Source of the DNA: Pyrus communis
Taxonomy: Eukaryota; Streptophyta; Magnoliopsida; Rosales; Rosaceae
Reading direction: 5' to 3'
Assembly: GCF_963583255.1 (NCBI RefSeq)
Contig: NC_084819.1
Location: forward strand, 13,761,259-13,825,258
Length of the DNA: 64,000 bases
Position 1 is the first letter of the stretch, and every line of letters begins with the position of its first letter. Under the pieces are notes generated by a model. That model had not been told where the DNA came from and searched no databases. It was given only the letters and a program-made list of their open reading frames with translations. Shown here one piece after another: positions 1 to 10,675 of the stretch. The translations under genes and the position numbers were made by a program.

Positions 1-431
1 ACATAAAAATGCAACTCAACAGCATCAAACAAGTGAAGCAGCAATCACTTTCGACTAAAACAATGCTAAAAGTACAACAATGGACCAAAAACAGCCATCA
101 CCTTCTAAGTCACTTCACTGCAAATCTGCAACACGTGACGGCCGAAAATCCTAACAGTAATACAAATAATAGCACAAAGCCTAGTACCTCCGTTAACTAA
201 CTTCCCAAGTCCATGCCAACCGCACACTCCTCCTCCTCCTCCTCCCACATGAGGGGAAACTAATTCCTAGTCTCTACCAATTCAAAAATTCCATCTCTTC
301 TTCGGAGTCTCGATTTCAATTCCCCGTCATGTATTGCTATTTACACCAAACAAACAACAAATGTACAAACTTTGCCTTCCGACATTAATATAGAAGAACC
401 CGAAAAATAAAAACAATACACTAAACCTCAA
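1..431. other. 3' flank of the RING-H2 gene
   Basis: No convincing gene. The stretch lies downstream of the minus-strand RING-H2 stop codon and probably includes its 3' UTR. A short (TCC)n microsatellite sits at about 227-244. The small open frame at 9-200 has no recognisable domain and Asn/Thr/Ser-rich low-complexity composition. Confidence 0.5.
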
Positions 432-1499
432 TCAGTTGTCTTCCAAAGCCCAACGCTGGCTCCTCCGCCGCGATGATCTACTGAACACATTACCAGACCG
501 ACTTCTCGAGCTTCTCAGCCTCCCGAAAAAAGAGAAGAAATTGCGAAAAGCCTGAGCAAATCCCCCACTCTCTCTGGCCCTTCTTCTAGATGCCCATGAA
601 ATCCTCCTAGGAGCACCCGCCGTATTGAACCCACCATCCATCTCGGTGTAAACAACTGGGAGCTCACGCTCTGCGGCTCTTCTGCCTCCAGTGAACCTCC
701 CCACGGCAAATCCACCACCGGGCAATCTCCAAATAGTCAACCCCACTGGCTCTTCTTCTCCAACCACGCCATTGTTCTCCGGCGATGCTCTGCCACTGCC
801 GCGAGGGCCTCTCACATCAGTCGGGAGCTGGTGCCGGCAAACCGGGCATGAATTGCGGATTGAAAGCCACGGGAAGATACAATCTGAGTGGTAGATGTGC
901 TTACACGGCATCTCGCGAGCTTCCGAGTCGAGCTCGAATGCCTCTTTGCAAACGGCACAGTGCGACTCCGTCGAGACGTGGCTGTCGGCGATTTTAATGA
1001 CGGGCATGGACTCGATTGCGGCTTTGGATGCCGGAGGGTGGTCCAGCCGCGCGACGCCATTTTCCAATTGGGTCAACTGGTGGAGCAACCGGTCGAAACC
1101 CGACCCCATTAAGATATCCGACATGGACGACGGAAGCGGGCGGAGGCCTAACCCGGCTCCGTCATCGTAGAACAGCTCGAAGCTTCCCGGGTCAGATTCA
1201 GTATCAGGTGGGCCCCGGAGAACGATGACCGGGTTAAACGGGGACCGATCGCGGCCGCTTCTCTGATTCCGGCGAAGTCTAGGCGGGCTCGGGCTCTGAG
1301 AAACCGGGGCGCTGTCGAGGAACATCGCGGCGGTGGGAAATGGGTGGTGTAGCGGAGAAGATCGGGTCGGGGTCGGGATCTCTTCAATAAACCCAGCTCC
1401 GCAATCGGGGCAGAGGATCGAATCTTGAGTCCGAACCCGAACTTGAATCGATCGGTTACACGTGTAGCACCAGTAGGAGGATGCTGCCATGGAAGCCAT
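432..1499 (-). CDS. RING-H2 E3 ubiquitin ligase with zinc-ribbon and DUF1117 (RDUF/RHC-like)
   Basis: Single-exon gene encoding 355 aa. An N-terminal zinc ribbon uses CxxC pairs C11/C14 and C30/C33. A Ser/Pro/Arg-rich linker follows. The RING-H2 finger spans about C181-C221 with the order C-x2-C...C-x-H-x2-H-x2-C...C-x2-C, so two His residues lie in the middle. After it comes the conserved block with IWRLPGGGFAVGRF (about 256-269), typical of the DUF1117 region of Arabidopsis RDUF1/RDUF2 and RHC2A. Family members are E2-dependent ubiquitin ligases, several linked to ABA and drought responses; the substrate cannot be read from sequence. The C-terminus is Arg/Ser-rich. The start at 1499 precedes the zinc ribbon by ten residues; Met4 is a possible alternative. 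The 5' leader (1500 to about 1737) is CT-rich on the coding strand. I cannot separate the RDUF and RHC2A orthologies, so no symbol is given. Confidence 0.95.
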   Translation of the reverse strand: MASMAASSYWCYTCNRSIQVRVRTQDSILCPDCGAGFIEEIPTPTRSSPLHHPFPTAAMFLDSAPVSQSPSPPRLRRNQRSGRDRSPFNPVIVLRGPPDTESDPGSFELFYDDGAGLGLRPLPSSMSDILMGSGFDRLLHQLTQLENGVARLDHPPASKAAIESMPVIKIADSHVSTESHCAVCKEAFELDSEAREMPCKHIYHSDCIFPWLSIRNSCPVCRHQLPTDVRGPRGSGRASPENNGVVGEEEPVGLTIWRLPGGGFAVGRFTGGRRAAERELPVVYTEMDGGFNTAGAPRRISWASRRRARESGGFAQAFRNFFSFFGRLRSSRSRSGNVFSRSSRRRSQRWALEDN

Positions 1500-3790
1500 A
1501 TGAAGGTATCGGAAACCCTAGAAATTGCAGAGAAAGAGGGAAAGATGCTTTCTCTCCTCCGTTTTCGAAATTGGGAAAAGATTGAATCTTTGCTGGATTG
1601 GAATCGATGCTCGGCGACCCAGATGAATGCAATTGAAATCTGGGGGGTTCAGATCGTCGAGTGGGATTGGAGGCCCAGTGAAGCAAGAGCGAAGAGGAGA
1701 GAGGTAGAGAGAGAGAAGGAGAGAGGAGCGTGAGCAATGAGAAAACAAAGGTTTCAAAGGGGGTGAAGCGAAACGGAGCGCGTTGTTCGTTTTAAAAGCG
1801 TGGTATTTACGCTGGCATTGGCCCAAAGCGAAAATTAATTTTAATTAAATTAAAATATGAAAGATATAAAGCTTTAACTACAACTTTACCCCTATATATA
1901 AGTGGTTGTTCTATTTTAGTCCTCGACTTTTGTTTTTTACGGTTCCAAGTTAGTGCTTAAACTTTAAACATTATGTCTAAATGAAAACACTATTTTAAAC
2001 TTTAAACATTGTGTATAAAAAAATCGACATAATTAATGATTAACAAAATTTTATCTAGATTTTTTTTTTTCTTATTTCGACCACCTCTTAACGATCATTA
2101 ATTTTTAAATTGTAAAAAGAGATCAGATGTATAGAGAGAGTTATTAGTTATGTGAGATACTGATATATAATAAGAAGGGCTTAGAATTCTAGGTCCAATA
2201 TGGTGTTCTATGACAGATTGAAACACTAAACAATCTCTTATCGCCAATTGTTTTGTTAACTCAATTACCATAAATACTCATCCAATGAAAAAAAGTCACG
2301 TGTTAAGAGATGGAGGGCATTATGATAGTAGACATGCCATTATGTCATCTTTTGTGCAAAATCACTTTATGTAATTTTTTTGGATACAATGTTTTACTTT
2401 AAACTAATATGAAATACAAGAATAAGAATTCAAACTTGAGTTCATGAAAAAAGTGCATACGATCTAGTAAATGTGGCTACACTTGCGTCTGCACTTTATG
2501 TCTTTACTCAAACACTTGAAAAACTTAAGTACCAACTTGAGACCAAAGTATGGTTAAGGACCACACTGAAACCCCCAAACACTTTAGAGGCAAAGTGTAA
2601 AAAAAGGGGAAAGTGCTCAATAAGGAAAATAATTGGTACGTGAGAGTAATATACGCAACTGCATACGCAAAGGGGTATGTCGACTGTCGTGGGGATTGGG
2701 CCACACAAAGACGACATGTCGTGTGGAATTTCTTTTAACATGTTACAGCTCACCGAAGAGAAAGAGTAGCAGTGGCTCTCCCACCACACACCAAAAGACG
2801 AACATATTATCATGGGAGATAGAATAATCCACGTTTCCCCCATATATATATATAATTATTTAATAAGTGTGAGGCAAATGCAAATCTCATTTCACAAGAC
2901 TATATGTATATCCTTAACGTCACATGATTTCTTAAGTAATAAGGCGATAGACATATAGTTGTAATGTACGTATTGTAAGTTTGATATGCATTAGCGGTTT
3001 GCTATTTTAAAGTTTAAACTTTTCAAGTTAGTCGTTATCTAATATAGGTTGAGCACAATGGATATATGAGTTCATTTTCTAAATCTCAACCAATGGAATC
3101 TTCAAACGTTGAGTTTAGAGCTTTTTTTGGCTTATAGGAATAGATCGTAATGAATAACTCACTACACTTAAAGTATATTGAAGGATTAAATGACAAAAAT
3201 TGAGTTCAACTTGAAGGTAGAATATGCATTGCTTATTAAGAAAATTTATTCGTTCAAATCCTCATAAAAACAATAGGATTATAAGGGATAAAGTTTCATT
3301 CATGTCTAGTCTCCTTCTAATCCTCCCAATGAGGAAAATTATTCCTATCTACTTTCAACATACCTTAAATTTGTTTCTACTTTCAACATACCTGGAATTG
3401 GCCGAGTTATGACACAACCAGTCTAGTGATTGGTTCCATATCTGGTTATTGGAGCTTTCTTTGTAAGTGACCATGAAATTAAAAAAAACAAGTTCTCTCT
3501 TCTTTGTTAGTTCGCAATATATTTGTGACTGGGGTAATTTGGTCTCGTTAGATACAGATGATTGATTAGACTGGATAATACTCGATATTCAAGACATATT
3601 TGAAGGCATATGAGAATGATTTTTCATTTTGAAAGAATTAGACGTAAATAGGGCGAACTCCTAGTTGACAAATCATTGGGCCTCAAAATCCCAGCCCACC
3701 TAATCTTACTAGCAGCTCTCAAGCCGGCAAGGCCCAGCAACTCGTTGCCCTCCACCTCGTGTCTTCTTTTCGGTCGTAGAGCAACTCAAA
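1500..3790. other. Intergenic spacer between divergent RING-H2 and FES1A genes
   Basis: About 2.3 kb of AT-rich DNA between two divergently transcribed genes. The part next to 1500-1740 is probably the 5' UTR of the RING-H2 gene: pyrimidine-rich on the minus strand, with a (GA)-type run on the plus strand at about 1709-1726. The open frame at 2508-2843 (minus) has no domain signature and looks fortuitous. I saw no RNA gene or clear transposon termini here. Confidence 0.5.
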
Positions 3791-3795
3791 CAATC

Positions 3796-3875
3796 CAGAA
3801 CCTACCGGACGTTTCAGGAACCTCTGAAGTCAGGAGTCCGAGCGGTACCCTACGTCCTTGATTCTTCCTATATAA
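3796..3875 (+). promoter_or_regulatory. Likely FES1A core promoter with heat-shock-element-like sites
   Basis: TTCAGGAA (3813-3820) gives adjacent inverted TTC/GAA units of a heat shock element, followed by an imperfect third unit (TCT, 3823-3825) and another GAA (3826-3828). A further AGAA lies at 3797-3800. A TATATAA box is at 3869-3875, about 60 bases before the start codon. FES1A genes are heat-inducible in other plants, so heat-shock-factor control is a reasonable inference. It is not shown by the sequence alone. Confidence 0.45.
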
Positions 3876-3936
3876 CTCTGCTGCTGCTTTAATCTCTCTC
3901 CTTTATAATTTCTTGTTCCTCCAAGACGAAGCAACA

Positions 3937-5829
3937 ATGGCGGACGGCGGACCCAACTGGGAAGGACTGCTCAAATGGAGCCTTGCCCACTCCGATGGCA
4001 CTCACCCCAATCGCAATTTGAGGTAATTATCCCTCTCGCACCCAAAATAATACTAATTACGCAAATAAGTTAAGTTAATTGAAATTAAATTGATTGGGTT
4101 GTGTTTTAATAGCGAGGAGGATCGGAAGTGGTTTATGGAAGCGGTGCAGTCGCAGACCATCGACGTTGTGAAGCGGATGAAGGAGATAACCCTTGTAATG
4201 CAAACTCCTGAGCAGGTTTTGGAAGCTCAAGGAGTTACTCCTGCTGATATTGAAGGTTTTTTCCTTCCCTTTTTTTCAATTTAATTGGTAAAGTTTTCGT
4301 TTTTCTTTGTTTTCCGAGGAGTTTTCGACGAATTTGTTAACTTTTTTGTTTATGGTAATTCTTTTGGGCTTGTGGCAGATTTGTTGGATGAGTTGCAGGA
4401 GCATGTTGAGTCCATCGATATGGCCAATGGTAACATTTCTTAGCCTTTTTCCTGATCGTTTTGTTTTAATTCGAGCGATATTCTAATCTAGTCTAATTTA
4501 CAGCGAGGGGAGTTTTGTGTATTGAATATTTGGGTTCTTTACTAGCATAATGGTAATTGCAATTTGTAATCTGGCGTCTCATTGGATGTTGATGTATGTG
4601 TTTTAGATCTTCATTCCATTGGCGGTTTGGTCCCGCTTCTTGGTCACCTAAAGAATCCCCATGCTAATATCCGCGCCAAGGCTGCAGAAGTTGTGACAAC
4701 TATTGTTCAGAACAACCCCAAGAGCCAGCAACTGGTTATGGAAGCGAATGGCATGGAATATCTGTTTACTAATCTCGCATCTGACCCTGATGTCACAGTT
4801 CGAACCAAAGCTCTCGGCGCAATTTCCTGTATGTGCTTATTCTGGTGTTATGATGAATTGTGTTTGCTGTTTAGTCATGCAAACTGTTTTGTTTAAGTTG
4901 TGCGCTTTCTTCTCAAGGATGTTAATGTAGGGTTTGCTTGCAAATATTTACTTTTCAGCTTTGATCCGGCACAACAAACCCGGTATCACTGCATTTCGTC
5001 TGGCAAATGGATATGCAGCCTTAAGAGATGCTTTGGCTTCTGAAAACGTGAGATTCCAGAGGTAATGGTGTGTTACAAGGATTTTCGTTATATCTTCACT
5101 TGGAGCTATTTACTTATTTTTTGAAGGAATTAAAACATGTTGAGAAACCGTATTAAATTATATATTTTGGAAATCTTCCCTTGTTTATGACTTAATTTAT
5201 TCATCTTTTGGTACCTCCAATATTGAATTTCTTGAAAATCATTTTTCAGGAAAGCCCTGAACTTGATTCAGTTCCTACTGCACGAGAATAGTTCTGATTG
5301 CAACGTAGTAACTGAGCTAGGATTTCGCCGCATAATGTTGCACCTTGCCTCTAGCAAAGATCTAGAAGTACGAGAAGCTGCACTTCGGGGCCTTCTTGCG
5401 CTTGCCCAAGACAAAACTGATGGGGCCAATAGTAGGTTAGCTGATGAAGATGAGAAGTTGAAGCAACTTCTTCAAGGACGAATTGAAAGCATCAGTTCAA
5501 TGTCTCCTGAGGATCTCGGTGCAGCTAGAGAGGAGAGGCAGCTAGTGGACTCCCTGTGGAATACCTGCTACAACGAGCCATCTTCTCTTCGTGAAAAGGG
5601 GCTTCTTGTTCTCCCTGGAGAAGATGCACCGCCACCTGATGTAGCTAGCAAGCTTTTTGAACCTCGTCTTAGAGCTTTTTCTCCAAATCCTGCTGATACA
5701 AAACTCGCTACTGAAAAGAAAGAAGCTCCTCCTTTGCTGCTAGGATTAGGTCCTCCATCCGACGCAGCAAACACTCACGGTAATTCCGGTGCCGGAGATG
5801 ATACCAATGGCAGCTCACAGACGAATTAA
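3937..5829 (+). CDS. FES1A: Hsp70 nucleotide exchange factor Fes1A (HspBP1 family)
   Basis: Six exons: 3937-4022, 4113-4255, 4379-4429, 4607-4828, 4959-5061 and 5250-5829. They join in frame to 394 aa and all introns are GT-AG. The N-terminus (MADGGPNWEGLLKWSLAHSD) is the conserved Fes1 domain. The middle (about residues 95-280) is an armadillo-type repeat block with phrases such as LHSIGGLVPLL and VRFQRKALNL. The tail after about 310 contains SSLREKGL and VLPGED, conserved in plant Fes1A, then a low-complexity, Gly/Asn/Ser-rich end. Known role: cytosolic co-chaperone that binds Hsp70, promotes ADP release and is needed for acquired thermotolerance. The start is the first ATG after the TATA box at 3869 and opens directly into the conserved domain. 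No defects seen. Family assignment is very secure; the A-type designation rests on overall resemblance. Confidence 0.95.
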
Positions 5830-6471
5830 TAACATAGCCATGGCCGTTTATGTTGGCTGTATTTAGCTCGCTCAGGGAAACTTGTTTTAGTGTATCAAAC
5901 CTTTTTGCTGTAATTTCGTTCACTCTCCCTCACCCTTACACTTGTATATCGTTTGGATTCACTGGAAGTTTTGCTTGCATAATTATAAAATTACGTCCTA
6001 CGCTATTCCTTAAACAAAATGGGGGCTGTTATTGACATCTTAAAAATTTTAATATGCAATCTTCGTGAGCCTTATTTTTTTTCTCCTAAATATAGAAAGT
6101 TGGACGCGCCAACAAGAGTCCCAAAAAATAAAAAATTTCGTTGTGTTTGGCCCTCCATTTCCGAAGACGGCCCTGATTATTTTACATGGCTTTTGTTGGC
6201 AAGGGATTATTTCACTTGGCTTGATTATTTTACATGGCTAATAGAAGAGGAAAGTACATCTTCGTAACCAAAACCAAAGGAAAGTACATATTTTTTTTTT
6301 CGGTGAAGAAGGAAAAAGTACATGTTCAAACCAATACAAATGATGCTTATGATTCAGTTTTTTAACAAGCCTACTCAAAGTCATCACTTGCACTTGGAGA
6401 CCCGATTTATTTTAGGTTTCTGTCCTCTGGGTTTTGACAATGTCAACATTTTTCGTAACTTTCAGTCTTTG
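5830..6471. other. FES1A 3' region and spacer
   Basis: The 3' UTR of FES1A is followed by AT-rich spacer. A local repetition of a phrase like gattattttacatggct occurs at about 6174-6240. No gene supported. Confidence 0.4.
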
Positions 6472-7112
6472 CTATTTCAGTGTGTCCCCTGAGGGGACTC
6501 CCCTCCCCTTATAATCCCCACTCAAGGAAGTCATCAGATAATCACCATATTTGACTTTCTTGTACATTCTTGGTGTGTCTACCATTTGATCTAACGGTTC
6601 AATTTCCACATCAAAATGTGGACAAATAAACGATGCATAAGATATTCTCGCCTTCCTTTCGTTTGCGATGACTCTATGTTCAATGCTCTTGTACTTCCCA
6701 TTACTCCATATCTGTCATGACAACAAGAAAAAAAAAATGAAGCTTAAACGAAGTTATTGTACTCCTTATTAATTTGGTGCATTTCAATTACCATATTTAC
6801 CTCAGTAATATCTCCCACATTCACAACGAAAGCGTTCAGAATCGGCGTCACGGGCACCCATTTGCCATTTTTCGAATCTGTAATCCGTTTACGTTGAGCA
6901 TGCTTATGGTGCCTGGGTCCGAGTGTGGTCTTAGACATAGGACTTTATCAGGCATGCAGCAAGGAGGAATGTAGTTCAAACGCAGGGTTTGGTGCAACTC
7001 TTTGTGTAGACCAAGAAGAGTGTCCTTCCCCATCCCCATATTTATAGAAAAGGACTCTAGGAGCTCCTCCCCAATTCTTTTAACTTCACTTGAATATGCG
7101 TCAAAAGTATCC
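6472..7112 (-). pseudogene. 5'-truncated, frameshifted SRG1-like 2OG/Fe(II) dioxygenase
   Basis: Two blocks match exons 3 and 4 of the intact paralogue at 10676-14367. The exon-3-like block (7112-6801) encodes FDAYSSEVKRIGEELLESF, then RPHSDPGTISML with the His-x-Asp iron ligands, then NAFVVNVGDITE. The exon-4-like block (6711-6472) starts IWSNGKYKSIEHRV, carries the distal His ligand and the R-I-S 2OG-binding motif, and ends at a TAG. The exon-3 block is 312 bases, against 325 in the paralogue. The net loss of 13 bases removes about four residues after SML and shifts the frame near 6860, between GLQIRK and KWVPVTP. No counterpart of exons 1-2 is found upstream (7113-9000). The copy is therefore broken twice: 5' truncation and frameshift. 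The intron between the blocks keeps GT-AG ends. Confidence 0.88.
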
Positions 7113-7199
7113 CTTCATTGTAATCAACACAACATTTATCTTTTTTTTTTATTTTTTATGAAAACACAACATTTATTAATAGATTGGAAGTGATAGAGT

Positions 7200-7880
7200 T
7201 TGCTAACTTCACTTCAACGTGTGGTTAATTTTTAACATCGTTGATGAATGTGACGTTGTATTGACGGTCACATTTGTGGAGCAAAAAATAATCAAGAGAC
7301 GACACGTGGATTTTTAGATTGTAAGGATAAAATTACCCTTGAGAAGCACAGGAATTCGCACGCGCGAGCAGTGAGCAATCATCTCACAATCAAGTCAAAA
7401 GTGCCCAAAATAGGTATTTATTCAAAACCTATTCCATTCATCTTCTTCACAAGGTAACCCCCAAAACATTCATTTTTAAATTATGTTGATTAGCTAATTA
7501 ATAGATTTATTACCTAATTAATCTATTAATGGCTAATTAAACTACCAATTAACTACAAAATACACTAAAAAACACCACAAAGGGCCGGCCACCTTCTCCC
7601 CTCATGCCCTATATATACTACCCCATTTTCTCTAAAAACCTAGGTCTACACTCTTGCTAAATACTCAAAATTCTCCAAACACTTTTTCTCTCAAAATTCT
7701 AACTTTGGCATCAGAGGTTCTTCAGCCAAAGCCCTATCCCCCCCCCCCCCCCCAAAAAAAATCATTATGGGCGCGTGAGGCTCTTGGCCTTGACCTAAGG
7801 TGTTATTTGTTTTGTAGGTGCAATTTTGTCCAAAAACAAGGAGAAAGAAATTAGCATCCACAACGCTCATTGACATTGCT
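7200..7880 (+). repeat. LTR-like repeat remnant (tentative)
   Basis: The stretch contains promoter-like sequence (tatatata at about 7611-7618), then a leader and a 16-base C run followed by eight A (7738-7761). The overall look resembles a decayed solo LTR with part of its leader. I could not define LTR ends or a target duplication, so this is a weak call. Confidence 0.3.
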
Positions 7881-8504
7881 TAGTTATTTATCTTCTTGTC
7901 GCGCTGCACTTTCTTTTATATTATAATTAATTAATTTGTTGTGTGTAAATGATTATGTCCTTATTATTTACAAAAGCGGTCAAATAGTTTTTTCATTTAA
8001 AATACTAAAAAGTTGTTGAGAAAAATATAAAAATAAGTTTGGTATATAGATATAGTGCTAATAATGACTCAATTTGTATTCCATTAAATTTATTTTAATA
8101 TGTGTAAAGTTTATATGATAAGGTCAAAATAATAGTTAATAAACTGAAGAGCAAACCCTCGAGTACAATCGTTCCTTATAGAATCAAAATGAAGAGCATG
8201 AAGAGTAAATAAAGAAATACAATGATCCCAAATATGACAATTAGTAATAAGAAGGCCTTGGCCAGCGAAGGCATCTGCTACAAAGTTAGCCTATCTATAA
8301 ATATGCTTTGGGGTCCATATATTTTGCTTTATGCTTACTATGTAAGTAACCTCATGTGTATATTTACTTTGATGATGTCCTTTGTTGGCTTTTGCCCTAA
8401 AATGCCATTTCTAGTTTATATATAAAAAATAATTGAATAAAGGGACAAACAAAAGCTTTATTTTTACTCACTTGAAATAGAAAGGGCATAACAAGAAGTT
8501 TACA
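7881..8504. other. AT-rich spacer
   Basis: No gene, RNA gene or clear repeat boundary seen. The short open frame at 8222-8425 has no recognisable features. Confidence 0.4.
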
Positions 8505-8625
8505 CTAAGAGGTCGATGAATAAATTGGTTGTCAACTCGTCATTTCTTAGATTCAAACTTAAGTCTTCTCACTTATAAGTGAGAAAAAAAATTATTAAAC
8601 CGTAGTACTAAAACCATCTCAAATG
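8505..8625 (-). repeat. Decayed tRNA-derived SINE fragment
   Basis: Read on the minus strand this contains TTAGTACTACGG, CACTTATAAGTGAGAAGACT and TTAAGTTTGAATC. The order matches the head of the SINE at 46596-46770, including a degenerate Pol III B box. It is short and diverged and the 3' tail is not evident. Confidence 0.5.
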
Positions 8626-9109
8626 AAGATAGTAAAGAGTTAAAAAGCCAAAGTATGGTCTGAATTGGACAAAATTCATCTCCAACAAAAAATTAGGCTA
8701 AAAATTAATGGAGGCCACAAGTCAAAACATAGCTGAATGGCTATTAGTCTGGCTAAAGTAGGCCTGATGCCCAGTCTATTTGCTAGGGCCCGTCGTTTGC
8801 TACGTCCAAGACTTCTCTTTGTGTGAATGGTCATATGGGATTTTGGGGTTTAAACGAATTTAATATTTGTTAACTAGCACAGTCTTTGTCATTTTCTGAG
8901 GGGCCCAGGTGAGAAGATTTCTATATATCTCTAGCTCGTTTTTAGAGAGATGGATGATACACCACAAACTTTTTTTCTCTTCACTATGAGAGACCTCCGG
9001 AGCGAACGATTTTCTCTCTGTTGTGAGAGTCCAAGCACGGCTGTGCATTTCAACCTCAGGTTAGTGAGTTTGTGTTTTAGGGTGTTGGTTATCAAAGGAG
9101 CAGAATAAA

Positions 9110-10110
9110 GACACGTGTTTGGAATTTCGATATGAAAGACTGCAGGATTTTTGCTATCGATGTGGGAAACTAGGTCATGCAAACATTGAATGTTCTTTTG
9201 CTGCTCTGAGGGGCGACTTTGCTGGCATTTGAGAATCGATGAGGGCAGCTCCGATAAGGGAAGTTATGGAACCTCCCAAACAGCTTACCATAGGGATGAG
9301 GGAAAGAAGATTTGCAGGTGTTGTTCGACAATGCCGGATGGGAGACATGCAGGGAGATATCGGCGCAATTTAGCAAGGTATTAGTGGGGATAGTGGTAGC
9401 AGTTCCATGAGTAGGATTGAGCATGGTTTTCCATCGGCTCCTAGTAAGGAACGTAAGCAATGGCATCGGTTGACAAGGGCAATGGTGGAGCGAGAGTCAC
9501 TTAGGTCTCAGGGGACGGTGATAGAAGGATCCTCGGAACCGGTTTAACATGCTTCCGAGAGTTTTTGGTTGGACTCCTCAATGCAGGAGCACATATAGAC
9601 TATTCAACGTAGTTATAGGCGAATTCCATCAGTGATCATTGAAGAAATTCAAGTGGGCGAGGATACGGGGGAGCATGAGGAACTTTACCTTAAGGGGGAG
9701 GCTGAGGGTAGTCAAATGAAAAGGGGAGCTGATTCTGAGGCCATGGAGATTATTTAGTCTCCTTAGAAGAAGTTTAAGAATATTGAAAGTAATGAGAACC
9801 AGAAGTGAAGAACGGCTGAACGCTTACGGAAAATGAGTATCAAGGAGTGCTGCTTGATGGTGGAGCGAGCCATATATGCTAAGGAAGACCTCCAGGAAAT
9901 CCCTTTTGAGTACCAAGATATGTGGGAGTATATGGAGTTGATATTTGAGCAAGAAAAGGAAGCACTATTAGCACGTGAGGAAGGTAAGTCAATGCATGGT
10001 GGTGGCGACTGGCCTACAACAGCCGCACGTTCACCATGAGTTACATTTTCTGGAACTGCTGTGGTCTGGGGTCGAAGAGGGCCTAAGTGGCACAAAAGAT
10101 TTTATTAATC
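9110..10110 (+). mobile_element. LINE (L1-type) fragment spanning the ORF1 end and ORF2 start
   Basis: At about 9118-9189 the plus strand encodes a CCHC knuckle, FCYRCGKLGHANIEC (C-x2-C-x4-H-x4-C), preceded by YERLQD. This is the usual zf-CCHC_4 end of the DUF4283-type ORF1 in plant L1 LINEs. About 850 bases downstream, an ATG at 10036 opens MSYIFWNCCGLGSKRA, the conserved start of the L1 ORF2 endonuclease, stopped at once by TAA. Between them the frame is broken by several stops. The endonuclease and reverse transcriptase are absent; LINE sequence appears to end near 10110. The element is dead. Confidence 0.75.
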
Positions 10111-10192
10111 AATAGTATATATAGACTTCTTTTTTTATTTTATTTGCATATATGGAAAACTTTTTTCTTAGAGAATAAGAATTTTGAGGAAT

Positions 10193-10372
10193 AATATTAA
10201 TATGACACAATTGTTAATATATTAGATTATTCATTAAACAAAATTAGCTTAAGATTTAGCCCACCCCATTTCTAATCCTGGTAATATTAATATGACACAA
10301 TTGCTAATATATTAGATTATTCATTAAACAAAATTAGCTTAAGATTTAGCCCACCCCATTTCTAATCCTGGT
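10193..10372 (+). repeat. 90-bp tandem duplication (two copies)
   Basis: A 90-base unit starting aatattaatatgacacaatt occurs twice head to tail (10193-10282 and 10283-10372). The only difference seen is one base (ttgttaat against ttgctaat). It lies just downstream of the stop codon of the intact dioxygenase gene and may touch its 3' UTR. Confidence 0.9.
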
Positions 10373-10675
10373 TTCGTCCTTATATATATATAGATATTTG
10401 CCCACATCACTTTAATTAATATATTTCATATCCAAATAAAAGAGGAAATATATAGAATTTCTTACAGCAACAGAGAAATCAAAATCAACATCACGTATAA
10501 TACGAAAATAACAATATCTCACTAAAATAATAATGGGAAGCCAATCAATTGTTCAGTACTTATTCAATTTCAATGAATTGAAAAGATAGCCAAGCCCATT
10601 TTGGAAATATATGGTTTTAGAAAATGCCTTTCATATTATCACCAGCATTTATTTGATTAATTTTTTTTCTTCTGT

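Noticed and set aside
2508..2843. 111-codon minus-strand frame between the RING-H2 and FES1A genes
   Set aside because: Hydrophobic, low-complexity translation of AT-rich spacer without family resemblance.
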